Part shown: positions 12,874 to 29,443 of the stretch, in pieces | Position numbering within the stretch: position 1 is the stretch's first letter | Layout: each line of letters starts with the position of its first letter | Notes under the pieces: model-generated | What the model was told of the DNA's origin: nothing | Database searches by the model: none | What the model saw: only the letters and a program-made list of their open reading frames with translations | From: Drosophila miranda | Taxonomy: Eukaryota; Arthropoda; Insecta; Diptera; Drosophilidae | Length of the DNA stretch: 64,000 nucleotides | Direction of reading: 5' to 3' | Assembly (NCBI RefSeq): GCF_003369915.1 | Contig: NC_046675.1 | Span: 28,830,001 to 28,894,000 of the forward strand | Made by a program: the position numbers and the translations under genes

Positions 12874-13734
12874 ATGTCTGAAGATGAAGAGGATTATATG
12901 TCGGATAAGTTCCTGGCGGGGTAACTATGCCCCAAACACTTCTCCAACCCGAAACTAATGATCCCCCACAGCCTGCAGGATGTGCGCCCCAGCTTAGTGC
13001 AAGATCACGGGAAAAAACGCGCCATTAAAGTCCAGGCCAAGCAGCAGGAACACCATAAGCGGCAACGAGAGACTGCTGCGGCCACGTCCAACCTGAAGAA
13101 TGAACGGCTGCAGCAGGACCTCAATAAGCCCCTGGCTGCGGATAACAAAGGGTTCCAGCTGCTGGCCAAAATGGGCTACAAGGCGGGCACTGGTCTTGGC
13201 AAACAGGCGGATGCCCGCCTCGAACCCATTGGAATAACCATAAAAAACGATCGCGGCGGCTTGGGAAGAGAGGCAGCCATCGCGGAGCTAGCCGCCAAGC
13301 GACAGGAGCTACGGAGAGCTCATCTGCTGCACAGGGCGGGCATCGATTCGAACGAAGAGATCAGCACAGAGGCATACCGAAAGAGAGCCATGCTAAAGGC
13401 AGAGGAACGCAAGCTTCAGTATGATATAAGACGATGCCAGCAGACATGTGAATCCCTAGATGTTGCCGCGGATGTTCAAGAGCCTGATCTGGACTTCTTC
13501 TGGCAACCAAAACCAAAGGAGAAGGAGGAGAGCGGCAGTGAAGCAGAGCAGGACTTGCCCGAAGAAGATGAGGAACTCCCAAAGGAGGAGCAATACAGTG
13601 CCTCCGAGCAGCTAGAACTGCTTACGGGCTATCTTCGCACTGCTTATTCCTTTTGCTACTGGTGTGGCACACGCTACGACAGTGGCGAAGATCTGGAGAC
13701 CAACTGTCCCGGACTCACACGCGATGATCATTAA
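12874..13734 (+). CDS. G-patch domain protein, GPATCH11 (CCDC75) type
   Basis: Exons 12874-12920 and 12972-13734 give 269 residues. The N terminus MSEDEEDYMSDKFL is characteristic of the GPATCH11 family. A basic helical stretch follows, then a G-patch at about residues 73-115 with the usual glycines (MGYKAGTGLGK and later GGLG). The C-terminal part carries an acidic coil and a conserved CYWCGTRY segment with further Cys and a terminal DDH, as in the DUF4187 tail of the family. G-patch proteins usually activate DEAH-box RNA helicases, and the vertebrate protein has been reported at kinetochores; the exact role in flies is not visible from sequence. The downstream neighbour is convergent, about 195 bases away. 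Confidence 0.88.
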
Positions 13735-13929
13735 AAATACATTTCGAGTTAGTAAATATATATAAGTTCACAAAAATCTCTGCACTTTTACAAGTATTTT
13801 ACAATAATACGTAGTCAAAAAATATTTAGCGGTGTGTTAGGGTTCGGTTACTGTATACAAGAAAGGGTTCTATAGACGAGTTGGAATCGATGTGGTGGTT
13901 TGGTGTGTGTTAAATGAGCAACAGAGAAG

Positions 13930-15067
13930 CTATAACCGACCCTCTAGTTTCTGTATCAGATCGTGAGTGCGTTCGATGACGCTGTAGATGAACGGCCGCT
14001 CCATGGGATCCGTGCGCAGCATGTAGTTTATCAGATCATGCATGTCCTGAAAAAGATTATACAAAAAATAAGAAAAGAGCAGCAGAGTTTAAGAAGATTT
14101 CCTCCAACCTCTGTATAAATGGAATCCTCGGGAATGTTTATATTGCCGCTGAGTACGGCCAAGGCAACGCTGTCACCACGCTCATAGATGGGATCGAATG
14201 GGGAGTTGAAGTAGCACATGGCATACAGCACACAACCAAGACTCTGAAATGGGAAATAGTATTTTCAAATGTTTAGCTATCATCAGAAATAATTACTCAC
14301 CCATATATCCGTTCTTTCGTCAATGGTGCAGTAGCTTTTCACGGAAAACAACTCCGGGGCTCGATACACAATTGAGCTGCGCTCCTCGGCCTCATCCTGC
14401 AGCCGCTGGGCATCCGATTGGCTAACAATCTGCAAGCGTGCCTCCGTCATGGAGCCCAGATCCACTATAATGGGCTCAAAAGAATCCGATAAGCATATAT
14501 TGGCTGTTTTCAGATCACGATGGGCCAGGGGCACAGGCTTCGCTTCATGGATGGCTTTGACACCCTCGCAGACGCCCAAAAAGATTTGCACGATCTGCGC
14601 TTCCGGCATGTGGTCTTGCTTTCTTGCCCGCAACTGCAGATGATCCAAGAGTGCGCCATGCTTGTAGTACGGCAGCACAATGTACAATGTGCTCGTTGTA
14701 TTGATGACTATATCAGCCTGACCCTTTAGCTCGTAATCAACGACCCGGATCACATTTTCCGAGTCGATTTTTCTACAATTTTCAATTTCCCGCAGAGCAA
14801 TGTTCTGGTCGTCGATGCTGTGGCAGGTGATGCGCTTTATCGCGTAGCTCCGTCGGGTGGCTGGATTCTCCCCAAGGTCTATTAGACTGAAGCCCCTGCA
14901 CAGATAGATAGGAATAGATAAGATATTTCCAGATTCATCGAAAAGAGAGATTGTTACCCTTGGGCCAGCCTTTCGCGAATCGTATATCGTGAGCCATTGA
15001 TGTTGAGCGTCTCTTTTCTGCAAAAGCAGCCACGTTTCATAATCAGGGTCCAACCAATGCTTTGCAT
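13930..15067 (-). CDS. Serine/threonine protein kinase, STK16 (NAK family) type
   Basis: Minus-strand exons 15067-14958, 14895-14301, 14243-14109 and 14046-13930 give 318 residues. The glycine-rich loop reads AQGGFSLIDLGE, the VAIK lysine is in YAIKRI, the catalytic loop is HRDLKTANICL, the metal motif is DLGS instead of DFG (as in STK16), and YRAPELF and DIWSLGC follow. The cysteines in KRGCFCRK near the N terminus fit the palmitoylated N terminus of STK16. I chose the ATG at 15067, which has a strong CAAAATG context; a second in-frame ATG at 15040 would give 309 residues. Neither places Gly at position 2, so the family's myristoylation signal is not seen. The donor at 14107-14108 (GTTGGA) is weak, though phase and conserved sequence support it. 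STK16 acts at Golgi and vesicle membranes. This may be D. melanogaster CG1227 (recollection only). Confidence 0.88.
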
Positions 15068-15556
15068 TTTGTCTCTATTACACTATTTACTTGATAATTT
15101 TAAGCTTAACCACTAGTTTAATTCATATACAAAACCTAAATATAAAACAGTTCGGAGCTATTAGCATGTTTATGCGTGGCAATGTTCCCTATAATCGATG
15201 ATTGTGAACTAGATTTAAGGTTCTTTCTGTTTTCTGGTTATGATTTGTATGACTTAAAGCTAAGCAGTATTGCTTTTGGTAGAATTGTTTGTATTTTCTT
15301 AATTAAATTGCTTCTTTGAGGATGATTTATTATAGTTTTCTAAAATCATGAATATGCAAACGCATAACCAGAAAACCTATTCGCGCTATGCAGCTGTTTG
15401 AAAGACAGGGCTGTTATTATGGACATGTGGCTGCACAGCGTTGCCAACCGATAACGAAACATCTGTCAATGTGCGCGGCTTACAAGAGTAGGCCAAAAAC
15501 AGCTGATTATAGGCATTGTCGAGCATTCAATTATTTAATTTTTCTTTATTTAATCA
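15068..15556. promoter_or_regulatory. Divergent promoter region between the STK16-type and DTWD2-type genes
   Basis: The 489 bases between two divergent start codons are AT-rich with no supported reading frame. CAGCTG E-box-like sites occur at about 15390 and 15500. No TATA box at a convincing distance was seen. Confidence 0.4.
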
Positions 15557-16389
15557 ATGACAACAATGGAGGATGATGCCTGGCAGGATCTCATTGGCAT
15601 TAGTGCAGATCCGCCCGACAGACGCGACAAGTGCGAACAGTGCAAGTGAGTGGGAGGTGCCTTAATATTCATGAGAAATTTCACAATTGTGGTGCTTTTT
15701 TTTTCTGCAGGCGACCCGCTGTCGTCTGCTGGTGTCCCGCCCTACCGCAGCCGCCGCTGGCGGTGGCCTCGCAAATCGTGATACTACAGCACCCTGCCGA
15801 AGAGAAGCGTTCCCTTCGCACTGCCCTGATGCTCCAGTTGGGCCTGGAGCCGGGAAAATGTGTTGTCTACAAGGGGAAACGCTTTCCCAATCACAAAAAC
15901 CATGCGGAACTGCAGCAAATCTTTGATTCGCCACAGACGCTGGTCCTGTATCCTAGTAAAGACTCTGTGCCTTTGGAGGAGATCGATCGCAGTGGCGGTC
16001 CCTACACTTTGGTGCTCATCGATGGAACCTGGTCGCAGGCAAAGGCGATCTACGCTAGCAGTCCCGCCTTGCACCGCCTGCGTCAGGTGAAGCTCATATC
16101 AGTGGGCACCAGCGACTATATTATACGCACCCAGCCCACGGAGGGCTGTCTGAGCACTCTGGAGACGGCGGCTCAATGTCTGGCCGTTTTGGAAGCACAG
16201 CCAGATCTGCGACAGGTGCTGGTGCGTCCACTGCACGCCTTGTGCAAATATCAACTAGACAACGGCGCCGTCGAGCATCAGTCGAAGGAGTTCCTGATGA
16301 AGACCAATCAATATCCCAAGCCAATTGGCAAGAGATTGAGTCGCCTGCTCAACCAAACAGTTTGTGGATCCGCGGAGAAGGAGACGTGA
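15557..16389 (+). CDS. DTW domain protein (DTWD2 type, tRNA acp3U transferase family)
   Basis: Exons 15557-15645 and 15711-16389 give 255 residues. The N-terminal CEQCKRP...CWCPALP segment supplies the conserved cysteines of the family, and the DTW motif is present as LIDGTWSQAK in the middle, followed by a conserved EGCLSTLE segment. Characterised members transfer an aminocarboxypropyl group from S-adenosylmethionine to uridine in tRNA (acp3U); the TDD/DTWD1/DTWD2 relatives are cytosolic or nuclear. The upstream ATG at 15557 (MTTMEDD) has an A-rich context; a second ATG lies three codons further in. The 3' end converges on the odorant-binding protein gene with about 130 bases between stop codons. 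Confidence 0.88.
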
Positions 16390-16521
16390 TAGAGAGACAC
16401 CGGTAAACAGTGTGGTTTATGCTTTTTACGTAGTTTTATAGTGAGCTTCTGTGCTCGGCCATAGCAATATTTAGCCATTTAATACAAATAATTTGTAATT
16501 TTATACCCAAAAATGAGTACT

Positions 16522-17230
16522 TTACACAACGGGATTGTTCCTGGCATCTGTGAGAGCGCGTAGGACAACGCACTTGATGATGGCAAAGCCTCTCCCACAG
16601 GCATTCTCTACGTCCTCTATGGGAAGTTAAGTTTTTAAAGTATTTTGGATCACTTTTTCTGCGTGGGATTACTTACTTCCCTCATTCTCGCAGACTTCGA
16701 TGGAATCTCCAGTAGCTGGCCAAACATATTTGCGCACAAGATCCGTATTTAGTTTATAGTTATCCATTAGGCCGGCTTTTTCAAAGAAGCAATGGAAATA
16801 GCACTAGAAGAAGCATTGGAACACATAGAATCTCAATCAAAAGTGTGCGTTGAGTCACCCTTACCATGCTCGTTTTATCACTCTCATCTGGCAGAGCCCC
16901 AGTGGTATTGAACTGCAGGACATTCGCTGAAAGAGTCCATATATTAATACCCCACATCTTCATCCTTTGGTTTCCTCTCCTTGACTCACACATTGGTGTG
17001 ATAAAACTTGCATTACAGTAGTGCATGACTTCATCAAAATCCAAATAATCAGCTGCCCTGGGGGCTGTTGTCGTAGTGGATATATCATCCACATCGCCAT
17101 CTAAACTGTCATAGTTTATAATGAATATGTCGCCATTATCCTTGGCATGATCCTGCAGGGCCTTTATAGTGCACAAACTGAGGCTCAACAGAGCAACGAC
17201 CGCCAATGTTTTGAACAGTATAGAAAACAT
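16522..17230 (-). CDS. Obp84a: Odorant-binding protein (probable Obp84a)
   Basis: Minus-strand exons 17230-16990, 16926-16865, 16803-16677 and 16616-16522 give 174 residues. The first ~24 residues form a signal peptide. An acidic, Thr-rich linker follows, then a classic insect OBP fold with all six cysteines in the expected order: HYC, SMC, YFHC (three residues after the previous Cys), VCEN, NACG and IIKC. The MCYFHCFFEKAGLMD segment is the diagnostic core. The protein should be secreted into sensillar lymph or another extracellular fluid and bind small hydrophobic ligands. The identification as Obp84a rests on position beside Gld and on the long N-terminal extension, not on a search. A TATAAAAG box lies 49 bases upstream of the ATG. 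Intron 1 is in phase 1 with one base of the Ser codon before it. Confidence 0.82.
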
Positions 17231-17278
17231 TTCGAAGTAAAATGATTTCTGGTTTGGTTTTAGCTAGGGATTGCTGCC

Positions 17279-17286
17279 CTTTTATA
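17279..17286 (-). promoter_or_regulatory. TATA box of the odorant-binding protein gene
   Basis: TATAAAAG on the minus strand, followed by GG, 49 bases before the start codon. This spacing gives a transcription start about 25 bases before the ATG. Confidence 0.65.
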
Positions 17287-17410
17287 GGAAATATTTTGAT
17301 GGTTTCGAACATGCAATGCACTGTTACAATAATTTTGAATAATATTTGCTGAAATTGGCCTACAATTCACACACAAAAGAGCACACATTCCACCTCCATA
17401 GATTGCTCAA

Positions 17411-17605
17411 TTAAAGATCATCTATTGTAATAATTTGTATGCCTCTCTTACCATATGGAATCAAGTTCTCATCCGCACATTGCCCCCTGATCGATTTGAA
17501 AAATGCATGCATTTCCTGCTGCTTTTCAGGACTATCGGTCACTATATCCTGGCCAAAAACCAGTATCAAAGATAACAAACCAATCACAAAAATAGCACGA
17601 AACAT
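17411..17605 (-). CDS. Short secreted peptide gene or remnant of an OBP-like gene
   Basis: A 64-residue frame begins MFRAIFVIGLLSLILVFGQ, a good signal peptide, and continues with a charged helical-looking segment holding one cysteine (GQCADEN). It has its own TATAAAAG promoter, so transcription is likely. Inside the frame, after IPYG, sits a GTAAGA donor at 17446-17451. If used, the gene would continue into further exons, but I find no exon with the second and third OBP cysteines before the next gene starts. It may therefore be a truncated OBP duplicate, a one-exon peptide, or a gene whose other exons I failed to see. Start codon choice is clear; function is unknown. Confidence 0.45.
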   Translation of the reverse strand: MFRAIFVIGLLSLILVFGQDIVTDSPEKQQEMHAFFKSIRGQCADENLIPYGKRGIQIITIDDL

Positions 17606-17658
17606 TTTTCGACTGCAACCCAGAGAAACTCTGACTGGTTTTGGAGATATACGAACCC

Positions 17659-17666
17659 CTTTTATA
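17659..17666 (-). promoter_or_regulatory. TATA box of the short secreted-peptide gene
   Basis: TATAAAAG on the minus strand, followed by GGG, with a CAGTCAGAG initiator-like sequence about 33 bases downstream and the ATG at 17605. Box and spacing closely resemble those of the neighbouring OBP gene. Confidence 0.6.
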
Positions 17667-18076
17667 TGATCTTTCGAGCCGTGATCATGTGATAAATGTT
17701 TTCCAATTGATGAGATCATTAAATATTTAAACTAAATAGTTGTTGCACTTTAATCGAACAATAAATACATGAAGAGTGATATAACGAAATTTCGATATTT
17801 CAATGAGTTTTTAACAAGAATTAGTTTAAATAATAGTACTGTTAGATGGTTAAACTTATCGAGAGCATTGTCGAGTCGTAGATTGCGCAACGCAGAGTGC
17901 TTAGAGTGGGGCATGGGTTCAGATCGGATTGGATCGGGCCAAAAAGGTTTTATAATAAGTATAGAAAAAGTTCAGAGCTTCCTTAATAATAATTTTCGCT
18001 TAAATTTGAATTTGTAGTAATTTTCGTTGGAATTTGATTAAATTACTCTATGCAACGTCCACGTCGCATCCACGCG

Positions 18077-22094
<4,018 letters not shown>

Positions 22095-22109
22095 TATGAT
22101 AAGGCAGTG

Positions 22110-23925
22110 CTGTGGAATGAAAAGAGCAGAAAACGAAAGATTTAAGAAACGAACTTGAAAAAAAAATCTTCAGAAATTATAATTCAATATTTAAATGTAT
22201 CTATTTTTGTTTGTTTTAATAATTTGCCGTTGATTAAACACAAAACCAAAGCCAAAGGGCAAAATCATAAATATAATTCCAAATTCCGCAATTCCAAACT
22301 TCTGTTTAACCTTGCCGATCCATGGGGCATGGCATGGAAGACAAAGACAAAAAATCATCTAAGTAATGCTCCAGCAGCAGCAGCAGCAGTACTGCAATTA
22401 ATAAAAGTACCAACCGCAGCAGACAATGGGCGTCATCGCAGTCGAAGAAGTAAAACAAAAGCTGAATAAAATGGAATTAAAATCAGAAAAAGATACTTTT
22501 TTAATATCGTTGGGCATTTGGCAAAAAAAAAAAAAAAAGCGGCAACTGCCGCCAGCAGCAGCAGCAGCATTGGCAATTACCAAAAGGCCAAGTCAGACAG
22601 ACAGAGCTCATCATCTTGGTTGGGTCTTAGCTCTTGGCTTTTGTTCAGTCAGCTGCATAGTTTCACATGACCTTAGCCCCGGACGAGGGGCTCGGGCTCG
22701 GGCTCTGGCTCTTTTCCTATTTGAAATTTCAAAATTACTCGTACTCTCTGCTGGGGCCTACTGCCTAAAACAGAAGCAATGAGAGATTGAGTAATGTCCA
22801 TTATAATTATGTCATTTGCAAACGTTTTGATGACCTCTGGGCGGGTGAGATTTGAGTGATTTTTAAGTGAGAGTTTTGGGGAGACCGATAAAGTTGGTAC
22901 ACACCACATCCAGGCATGATAATTAGACAAATATGTACTTTTAAAGCCCAAAACCCAACCCACAAATCAGCACATTTTTGGGAAGAATCCGACAACGTTT
23001 TTGACCTCAATTAAATCGAAACGGCTTAAATCAATCAAATTGCAATTTGCAACCAAACCAAAAGTGGAAGCCAAAAACAAAAACAACCACCAAAGCCCGA
23101 AACTGAAAATGAAACCCAAAAAGTCAGAGCCGGAGAATCACCAGAGAAGATCATGCTACAATTGCTACAGTTCGTCTTTTTTTTGGTGTTCGCATTTGAC
23201 ATTTGAAACACGATTTTTCATTCAATTTGAATGGGATTTTGGTGTCTTTCTTGTTTTAAAGTTGAAGGATTCAACGAAAGTAAGGCAAAGCCAAACTAAA
23301 GCCAGAGTGCATACGCAACTGTGGCTGAAAGAGAGGCAGTTGACCTCGCAACAAGTTTTCCAGGCAGGCTATGGAAAACCAAAGCGGGGGCTACGGGTAC
23401 AAGTACATGCGAACTTCACAAAAGCCAAAGAAAAACGCGTGCAAAAGTCGTGCAGCAATCAGAAAATTAAAAGTTGTTCGGGACAAGTTTTGTTTTTCCA
23501 GTATTGTGGCATGGAAATCGATGGAAAACTTAAGGGAAATCCTAAGCAAGTGCTGCTCTCTGTCATGTCTCTGTAATTATTCAATTAATTAATGACACTT
23601 TTTGTGCCTCTTCTTTGGCCTATTCACACTTCCTTTTGCGACAACAATGTTATCTGTGAGTTTTTGTTCATAATTATGAAGAGCTTGTTTTTTTTGTATT
23701 AACAATTTTATCGGATGTACATAATATCTTGTGCACTGAAGCGATCCAATCCGATCCGATCCCCGCATGTCGATTATAATCGTAGTTGCGTTGCAGTTGT
23801 CTTCTTGTGGTTTTTGTATTGATATCGCTTGGCATTGTCTTCATTGCTGCCGTTGCATTTGAAGGTTTCTTTGAGTTGTCAGTCTGCCAGTCTGCCAGTC
23901 AGTCAATCAGTCAGTTAGTGAGTCA

Positions 23926-23956
<31 letters not shown>

Positions 23957-26900
23957 GGTCTTGTGCTCAGGGGTGTGAACAATACCGCAGACAGAGATAG
24001 AGTTTTTTTTTGGGTTTGGTTGAAGTTGTAGTGTACCTCCTTGCCATATGTTTAGCTATGGTTTCTGAGTAGGGGAGGGCGAGGGCGCTTATTAATGTGG
24101 GAACTGTGCATTTATTAGAATTTTAATCATAAAGTAATGCAATTTATGCGTGCCATGACAAAGGCGCCAGATAAAACCATGTGATTATAGTGCGGGGATT
24201 GTGTAAGGGCTCTGTCTTTGGCTCTTTGGATGGGGTGAGATCTTTGGACCTGTCATAATAATAGCTTCCCCATCAAATTCACAAAATTTGTGAGACTTTC
24301 ACACCCAATAACTTGAAGAACTTCATTGGCATCCATTGGCAATCCATCATTCAATTAAACTGAGAAAAATTCACATCATTTCAAGAAATTTCACATCTAC
24401 TTTGGAGTCAATTTGGAGACCAGCAATTTTCAACTTCCCCTCCGCTTAAAAACTGGAACATAATCAGTGGATAAAAACTATAGCAAATTTAATGCTCAAA
24501 CACATTGCGGCAAATTGTAGTCATTCATTTGGCCAATGGACCTCCAACTATGAACTGGAACGGGTTTTGGTCTGATTTTTGTATGGCTTTTATTCGCTTT
24601 TTTCTATCTAAATCTTAACTGTAAACGAGCAAAAAAGTAGCAAAAAGAAAGAAAAACCAATAAAGAGACAAAATAAAACACTGGCCATAAAGTCTTGCAC
24701 GTTCGAGCATCAAATTGACAAGAGCTCTCTGGCAATGCGTATGAATATATTAGCGCGAAAGAGCCAAATGCAAAAACGGGTAAAGACAATGTAAATAGAT
24801 AATGGGGAGGAGTGGGGCGATTAAGAGGAGGGAAAAAGTTAATAAATAAAGCGAAACACGTACGAAAATGTAGGTGCAACATGTTGCCGCCGGTCTTCCA
24901 CAGAGTGCAGCAATAAATTAACACCAGCAACAACACCATCCATCCTCGGGTGCCCCCACGGAGAAGATAACGAGGCTGCAAATGCAAACACAATATTGAC
25001 GTTACGCAGTGCGCTCACAGTGTGCTCTGACCATTAGAAATTGGCCAAGACCAAGAAATCAAAAGAGTGTGGAGCTCCAAGTTGCAACTACAACGTGCAA
25101 CCTGCAACTGGCAGCGGCAGCGGCGGCGGCGGCAATTGCATTGGCAGTAGTCAGAGAGGAAACTGCCTCGCAATGTCTGTCTCTGTGTCTCTGTGTCTGG
25201 CCAACTTGGCCAATGTCTGACTCAAAGTCTGAGGCTGATGTTGCATTTGGTTGTTCCCGCCGCCGCTGCCGCTGCTGCTGCTGCAACCATTGCCGGTCTC
25301 TCATGGCTCTTTGGCCATCTCTTGACTTCCTATTTTCACTTTCATTCGTCATGCGCGTGGCGGCAAATAGAAATGCAACAACAGGCACAAAATCTACTGC
25401 CCAAACTGCAAACCCACTTTGGGCTTTTCTTGCAGTTTTTCTTTAGTTTTTCTTGTAGTTTTTTTCCTTGTGGGTTGTCTCTGTCAACGCGCCATCAACA
25501 ATGTGCGAATATTTTTTGTTGTATGAGAATCTGTTGCTGGTTTTTGCTTCATCGTCTTATGCCTCATCATAGCAATATTTGGTTAATGCACTTTGCTTTA
25601 TGTTTTATGGCCAACAATGATGGTGTTTAATTGTCCGAGATTTCCAAGATTTTTATTGGCTGAATTCTAGCAATGCACTTGTGCTATTTCCCCTGTGCTT
25701 AAAGTTTGTAGCTCCATTGTTCATTAAGTCCATTTCAATACTGATTAAGATCAATAAAACTCGGGGGGAAAAACAATAAAAACGGAACTCGTGTACATCT
25801 GCATTGATTGGTAATTGTATTTTTATTTATTTTTCCAGATAATTGCGCATTATAATTTATTTAGATGGCATTGGCCGGCACGATTTTCGAATGGATTTTC
25901 AATGGATATTTCCACTCTCCCAGAAACAGAAACGGAAATGCCCCAAGCTGTGGGGCTACAATTTTTGTAGAAAATTTCGAAAGCAGCAGCAGTTGAAAAA
26001 AACCAAACTGCTTTACAAAATTTATTTAAATTTAGTGTGTTTTTTTGTGTTGCACGAACTACGTGATTGAATATTTACATTTTGTTGCATTTCGCCGAAA
26101 AAAAAAAACAAAAAAAAAAAACACACAAAATGTTGCAGCAACTTTGCATGTAATACCCTTGGCGTTTGCCAATTACGTGGCAGCCACACAATTAAGTTTC
26201 AAGTGAAATTCTGCAATTGCGGTGTGCTGTGCGCATCATTCGGGCGATTGTCAAAGACTCTCCAGATGAGGCTGGCTTTGTGCCGTGATTGATCGCTGGT
26301 TACGTGCTGGATAAGGTAAGAAACAAAAATCAGCAACATCAGCAGCAGCAGCACCACCACCACCATCTCTTTAGTGGCCCCCGAGGCGGATGCGGAGCCC
26401 ACTCAACGACGTTGTTCGGGAGCTGCCCGTCAACTGGGTTGCCATTCCATGGATTTGCGATCTCCTCGGGGCTCTTCGGGACAGTAACAACACTTTTAGT
26501 TTCATTGCTAAATGAGTGAATTTGTTAACAGGGTTTTGTAGTCGCCGTGGCCGTAATTGATGTTTTGCCAAAATTTCTCACGCTTTTCGAAAAGGATAGC
26601 CGACACCTTAGGGGCTGGCGATAGATACCTCTTCTTCTATGTGGCAATGGGATAGTCCATAGGATAGTCAATCATTTCACCAAATATGCTAATCAACTTC
26701 TTATGAAAATTTTGTCCACTCACGTTCCAACGGCTGTCTTTTTGGCCAGCAAATGTGCCATAACGAATTGTTAACAAATAAAAAAGCACAACAACATTTA
26801 AATGGCAAATGGCAGAGATCCCAAGCAACAGATCGGACACACATAAAGAGACACACAAAAGGAGGCAAGTAAAAGGCAGCGAAGGGGAACGAACATACTA

Positions 26901-29290
26901 CTCGCCACAGCGCCACATGCTGCAGCATTGAATGAATGAACGAATGGCCAAAACCCAAAAAAGGGAGCAAAACAACAAACAACAACACAAAAACAAACAA
27001 CAGGCAGCAAAAGTCAATCGATGTCTTTGAAGAGGAGCAACAAAAGGCAAAATCTTTTCCATACCAGACGGTAAGAGCCAGAGCCCCCCCGAACGCGAGA
27101 TACGATATAGCGGCGACAGCACGCTCCCAAAACATGGAGACATACAAATTTTTATCTGCTGCTGACATTTGAACATGACTTCAACTATGGGACTATGGGT
27201 GGACGGGGACTCGTGTGCAAATAGTTTTCGTTGCCGTTTTTGGAGGTTTTTTTCGTGTGCTACAGAAAAGAAAGCGCTGCGGGGCCCCTGGGCGTGGGTG
27301 TCAGCCGGTCAAAGCACTCTGCTCTCCATTGCCTGCCGCCCACCGAAACCCCTTACATATACATAGGTAGCTACGAATATCAATACCAATTTTTTTTATT
27401 GAAATGCTCATTGGCCACTGTTTGCCCTCAATACAAATTTTGATGGATCATCGCCGTCTACTTTAATTTTGCACTCAACGAAATTTTGTGCGGTAGAAAA
27501 ATGTAAAAGATCTCCTCCAAATGTACATCAAATTTGATATGCAAATCGAACAAAATTATCTTCACAGCAGTCGCAAGCCTTTCGAATGACTCTTTTTTTT
27601 TGTTTTTTAATGAGTTCATGCATAAAATCAGAGCAGAGCAAATGTTAATATGAAATTCTTTTTGATTTGCTGAACTTTATTGTTTGAGCTTTGATTGCTT
27701 TTACTTTGAGTTTTTGTCAGCTGACAGATTAGATGAGTTTTTGGCACTTTCTTTGGTTGATTGGCTTCTAATTTATGAGGAGATATTTAATGGTTTTTAA
27801 TCATACTCTAGGAATATTGCTCACTGTATAATTAGGGCCAGTGTTTGTTGTATTTTAGTATTAGTAATTTCTTGGGGTATTTGGGAATCACTTTTTCAAG
27901 AAATTTTTGGCAAAATATTTTGGTATTTTTCGTGGAATTATTTGCGAGTATTTGTATTTTCTTTGGGTTTTTGGGAATCACTTTTGATGGAAGTATTTTC
28001 ATACTCTTATGACAAAAACTTTGATGTTCATTTTCTTGCAAGAAATTTGTAATTTCTTTGGATATTCGAAAGTCACATTAAATAATAAATTTCTTGTCCT
28101 CATGGCTAATATGCCATAATTTCCCGTAATATTCATACCTCATGACCATATTTCTAAAGGTTTTATGCCCATTTTCACCTCATGAACATTAACATATCAC
28201 CAGACCAGCAACGACTTGTCTTCAGCTTAAAAACTCTAAGAAAATCTAAGCTGATTTCCCCTTTGGGGGCTTGAAAAGAAAAGCCAGCGCATAACGGATA
28301 TTCCCATTCATTTTGGATCAAAAGGCGAATTGTACCCACCATAAATAAGCGTAATACCACGGGCTTCCGTCGAAAACAAATGTGGTGGAAATGAAACAGA
28401 GGCTGGTTTTGTGGTGGGGCGACGAAACCGGGCTAATTTCCTATTACACAGTAATGAACGTTTAATGAACTGGCATCGTGAAACACCTTAATATGAGAGT
28501 CTGTGGCACAGAGACACACACACACAGTACGAATACGAATAATACGCCATGTAATTGAGCACAAAAATCGAACAGATTAGTGATCATATGGAAGGCAAAA
28601 CCAGACAATGGGTGACCGATTTGATGTGTGTGGAAAAAGAAACCAGCAACTAAGATTAGAAACGTGTCTAGACTCTAGAGGCAGTAAAATCGTGAGACAT
28701 GTACACTGACGGCAAACAAAACGAATCGAATTGGAATTGGAGCTATTGCAAAAAACAAAAATACAATAAAAGTGCAACTCAATTTATCGCCATGAGGCAT
28801 CAGAAGACCAATAGACACAACACAAGACTCTGTTGAAGTTCCGTTTCTTGGGTCTTGGGCTTATGACAATGGTAAAATTTCCAGCAGTCCAAGAGGCAGA
28901 GGCTGGCCAAAAGAGTTTTCGTTTAGCTTCCTCAATGCCAAAAACGGACATGGCCGAAACACCGCAGAAAATCAGCGAAATAAAAGAAAAACTCAGGCAT
29001 CAGGCATCAGGCATCAGCCATCAGGTATCGGGCATCAGGCGATTGCATCAACTTACGGTCTATGTCGGTTCAGGTTTCCTTTTCTGTTTGTTAAATTTTT
29101 GAAAATTTAATTATTTATTCCTTATTGAAAATAGAAATGCCTCTAGGCCAATTGCTCAATGGCATGGAGATGATAAAAACGAACTGTTCGACTCGTAAAA
29201 AATGCACAATTGTAAACAATTTATTTAAACGTTTCTTGTTGCAGTTTTATCTTCTTCTTATTTTCTTGGACACAACACAAAGACACTCAC
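22110..29290 (-). other. Probable large first intron of Gld
   Basis: About 7.2 kb between the acceptor before the Gld start exon and a candidate donor (CGC|GTGAGTGT) at 29285-29290. It is AT-rich, with CAG/CTG runs, A-tracts near 22525 and 26100, and a (CAGT)n block. No coding exon with codon bias or splice partners was found on either strand. A long first intron is what I recall for Drosophila Gld, and regulatory elements are likely here, but none could be pinned down. Confidence 0.5.
23880..23951 (+). repeat. (CAGT)n microsatellite
   Basis: An imperfect run of CAGT/AGTC units over about 70 bases inside the Gld intron. The core at about 23921-23951 is nearly perfect. Confidence 0.8.
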
Positions 29291-29443
29291 GCGTACAACG
29301 GTATTTGTTGGGCTGCCTTCTAGGGTTTTTAGTGTTCCCTTCTTTTAAGCACTGGGCCTCGTTTTTTCAACCTGTTTTGAACTGCGCGCAGACGCAGACC
29401 GTTACCGACTCAGTCTCTGGCCGGCGAGCGCGAGGCTTTTTAA
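29291..29443 (-). promoter_or_regulatory. Candidate Gld promoter and non-coding first exon
   Basis: On the minus strand a TATA-like TTAAAAAG (29436-29443) is followed about 30 bases later by CCAGAGACTGAG, a possible start site, and then by a GTGAGT donor at 29285-29290. This arrangement fits a short non-coding first exon for Gld. It rests on weak motifs and on the expected long first intron. The sequence just outside is unusually rich in CG dinucleotides and HindIII-like AAGCTT palindromes. Confidence 0.3.

Noticed and set aside
26280-26320. Possible exon end before GTAAGAAAC near 26314
   Set aside because: A donor-like sequence exists, but no coding frame, acceptor or partner exon could be linked to it.
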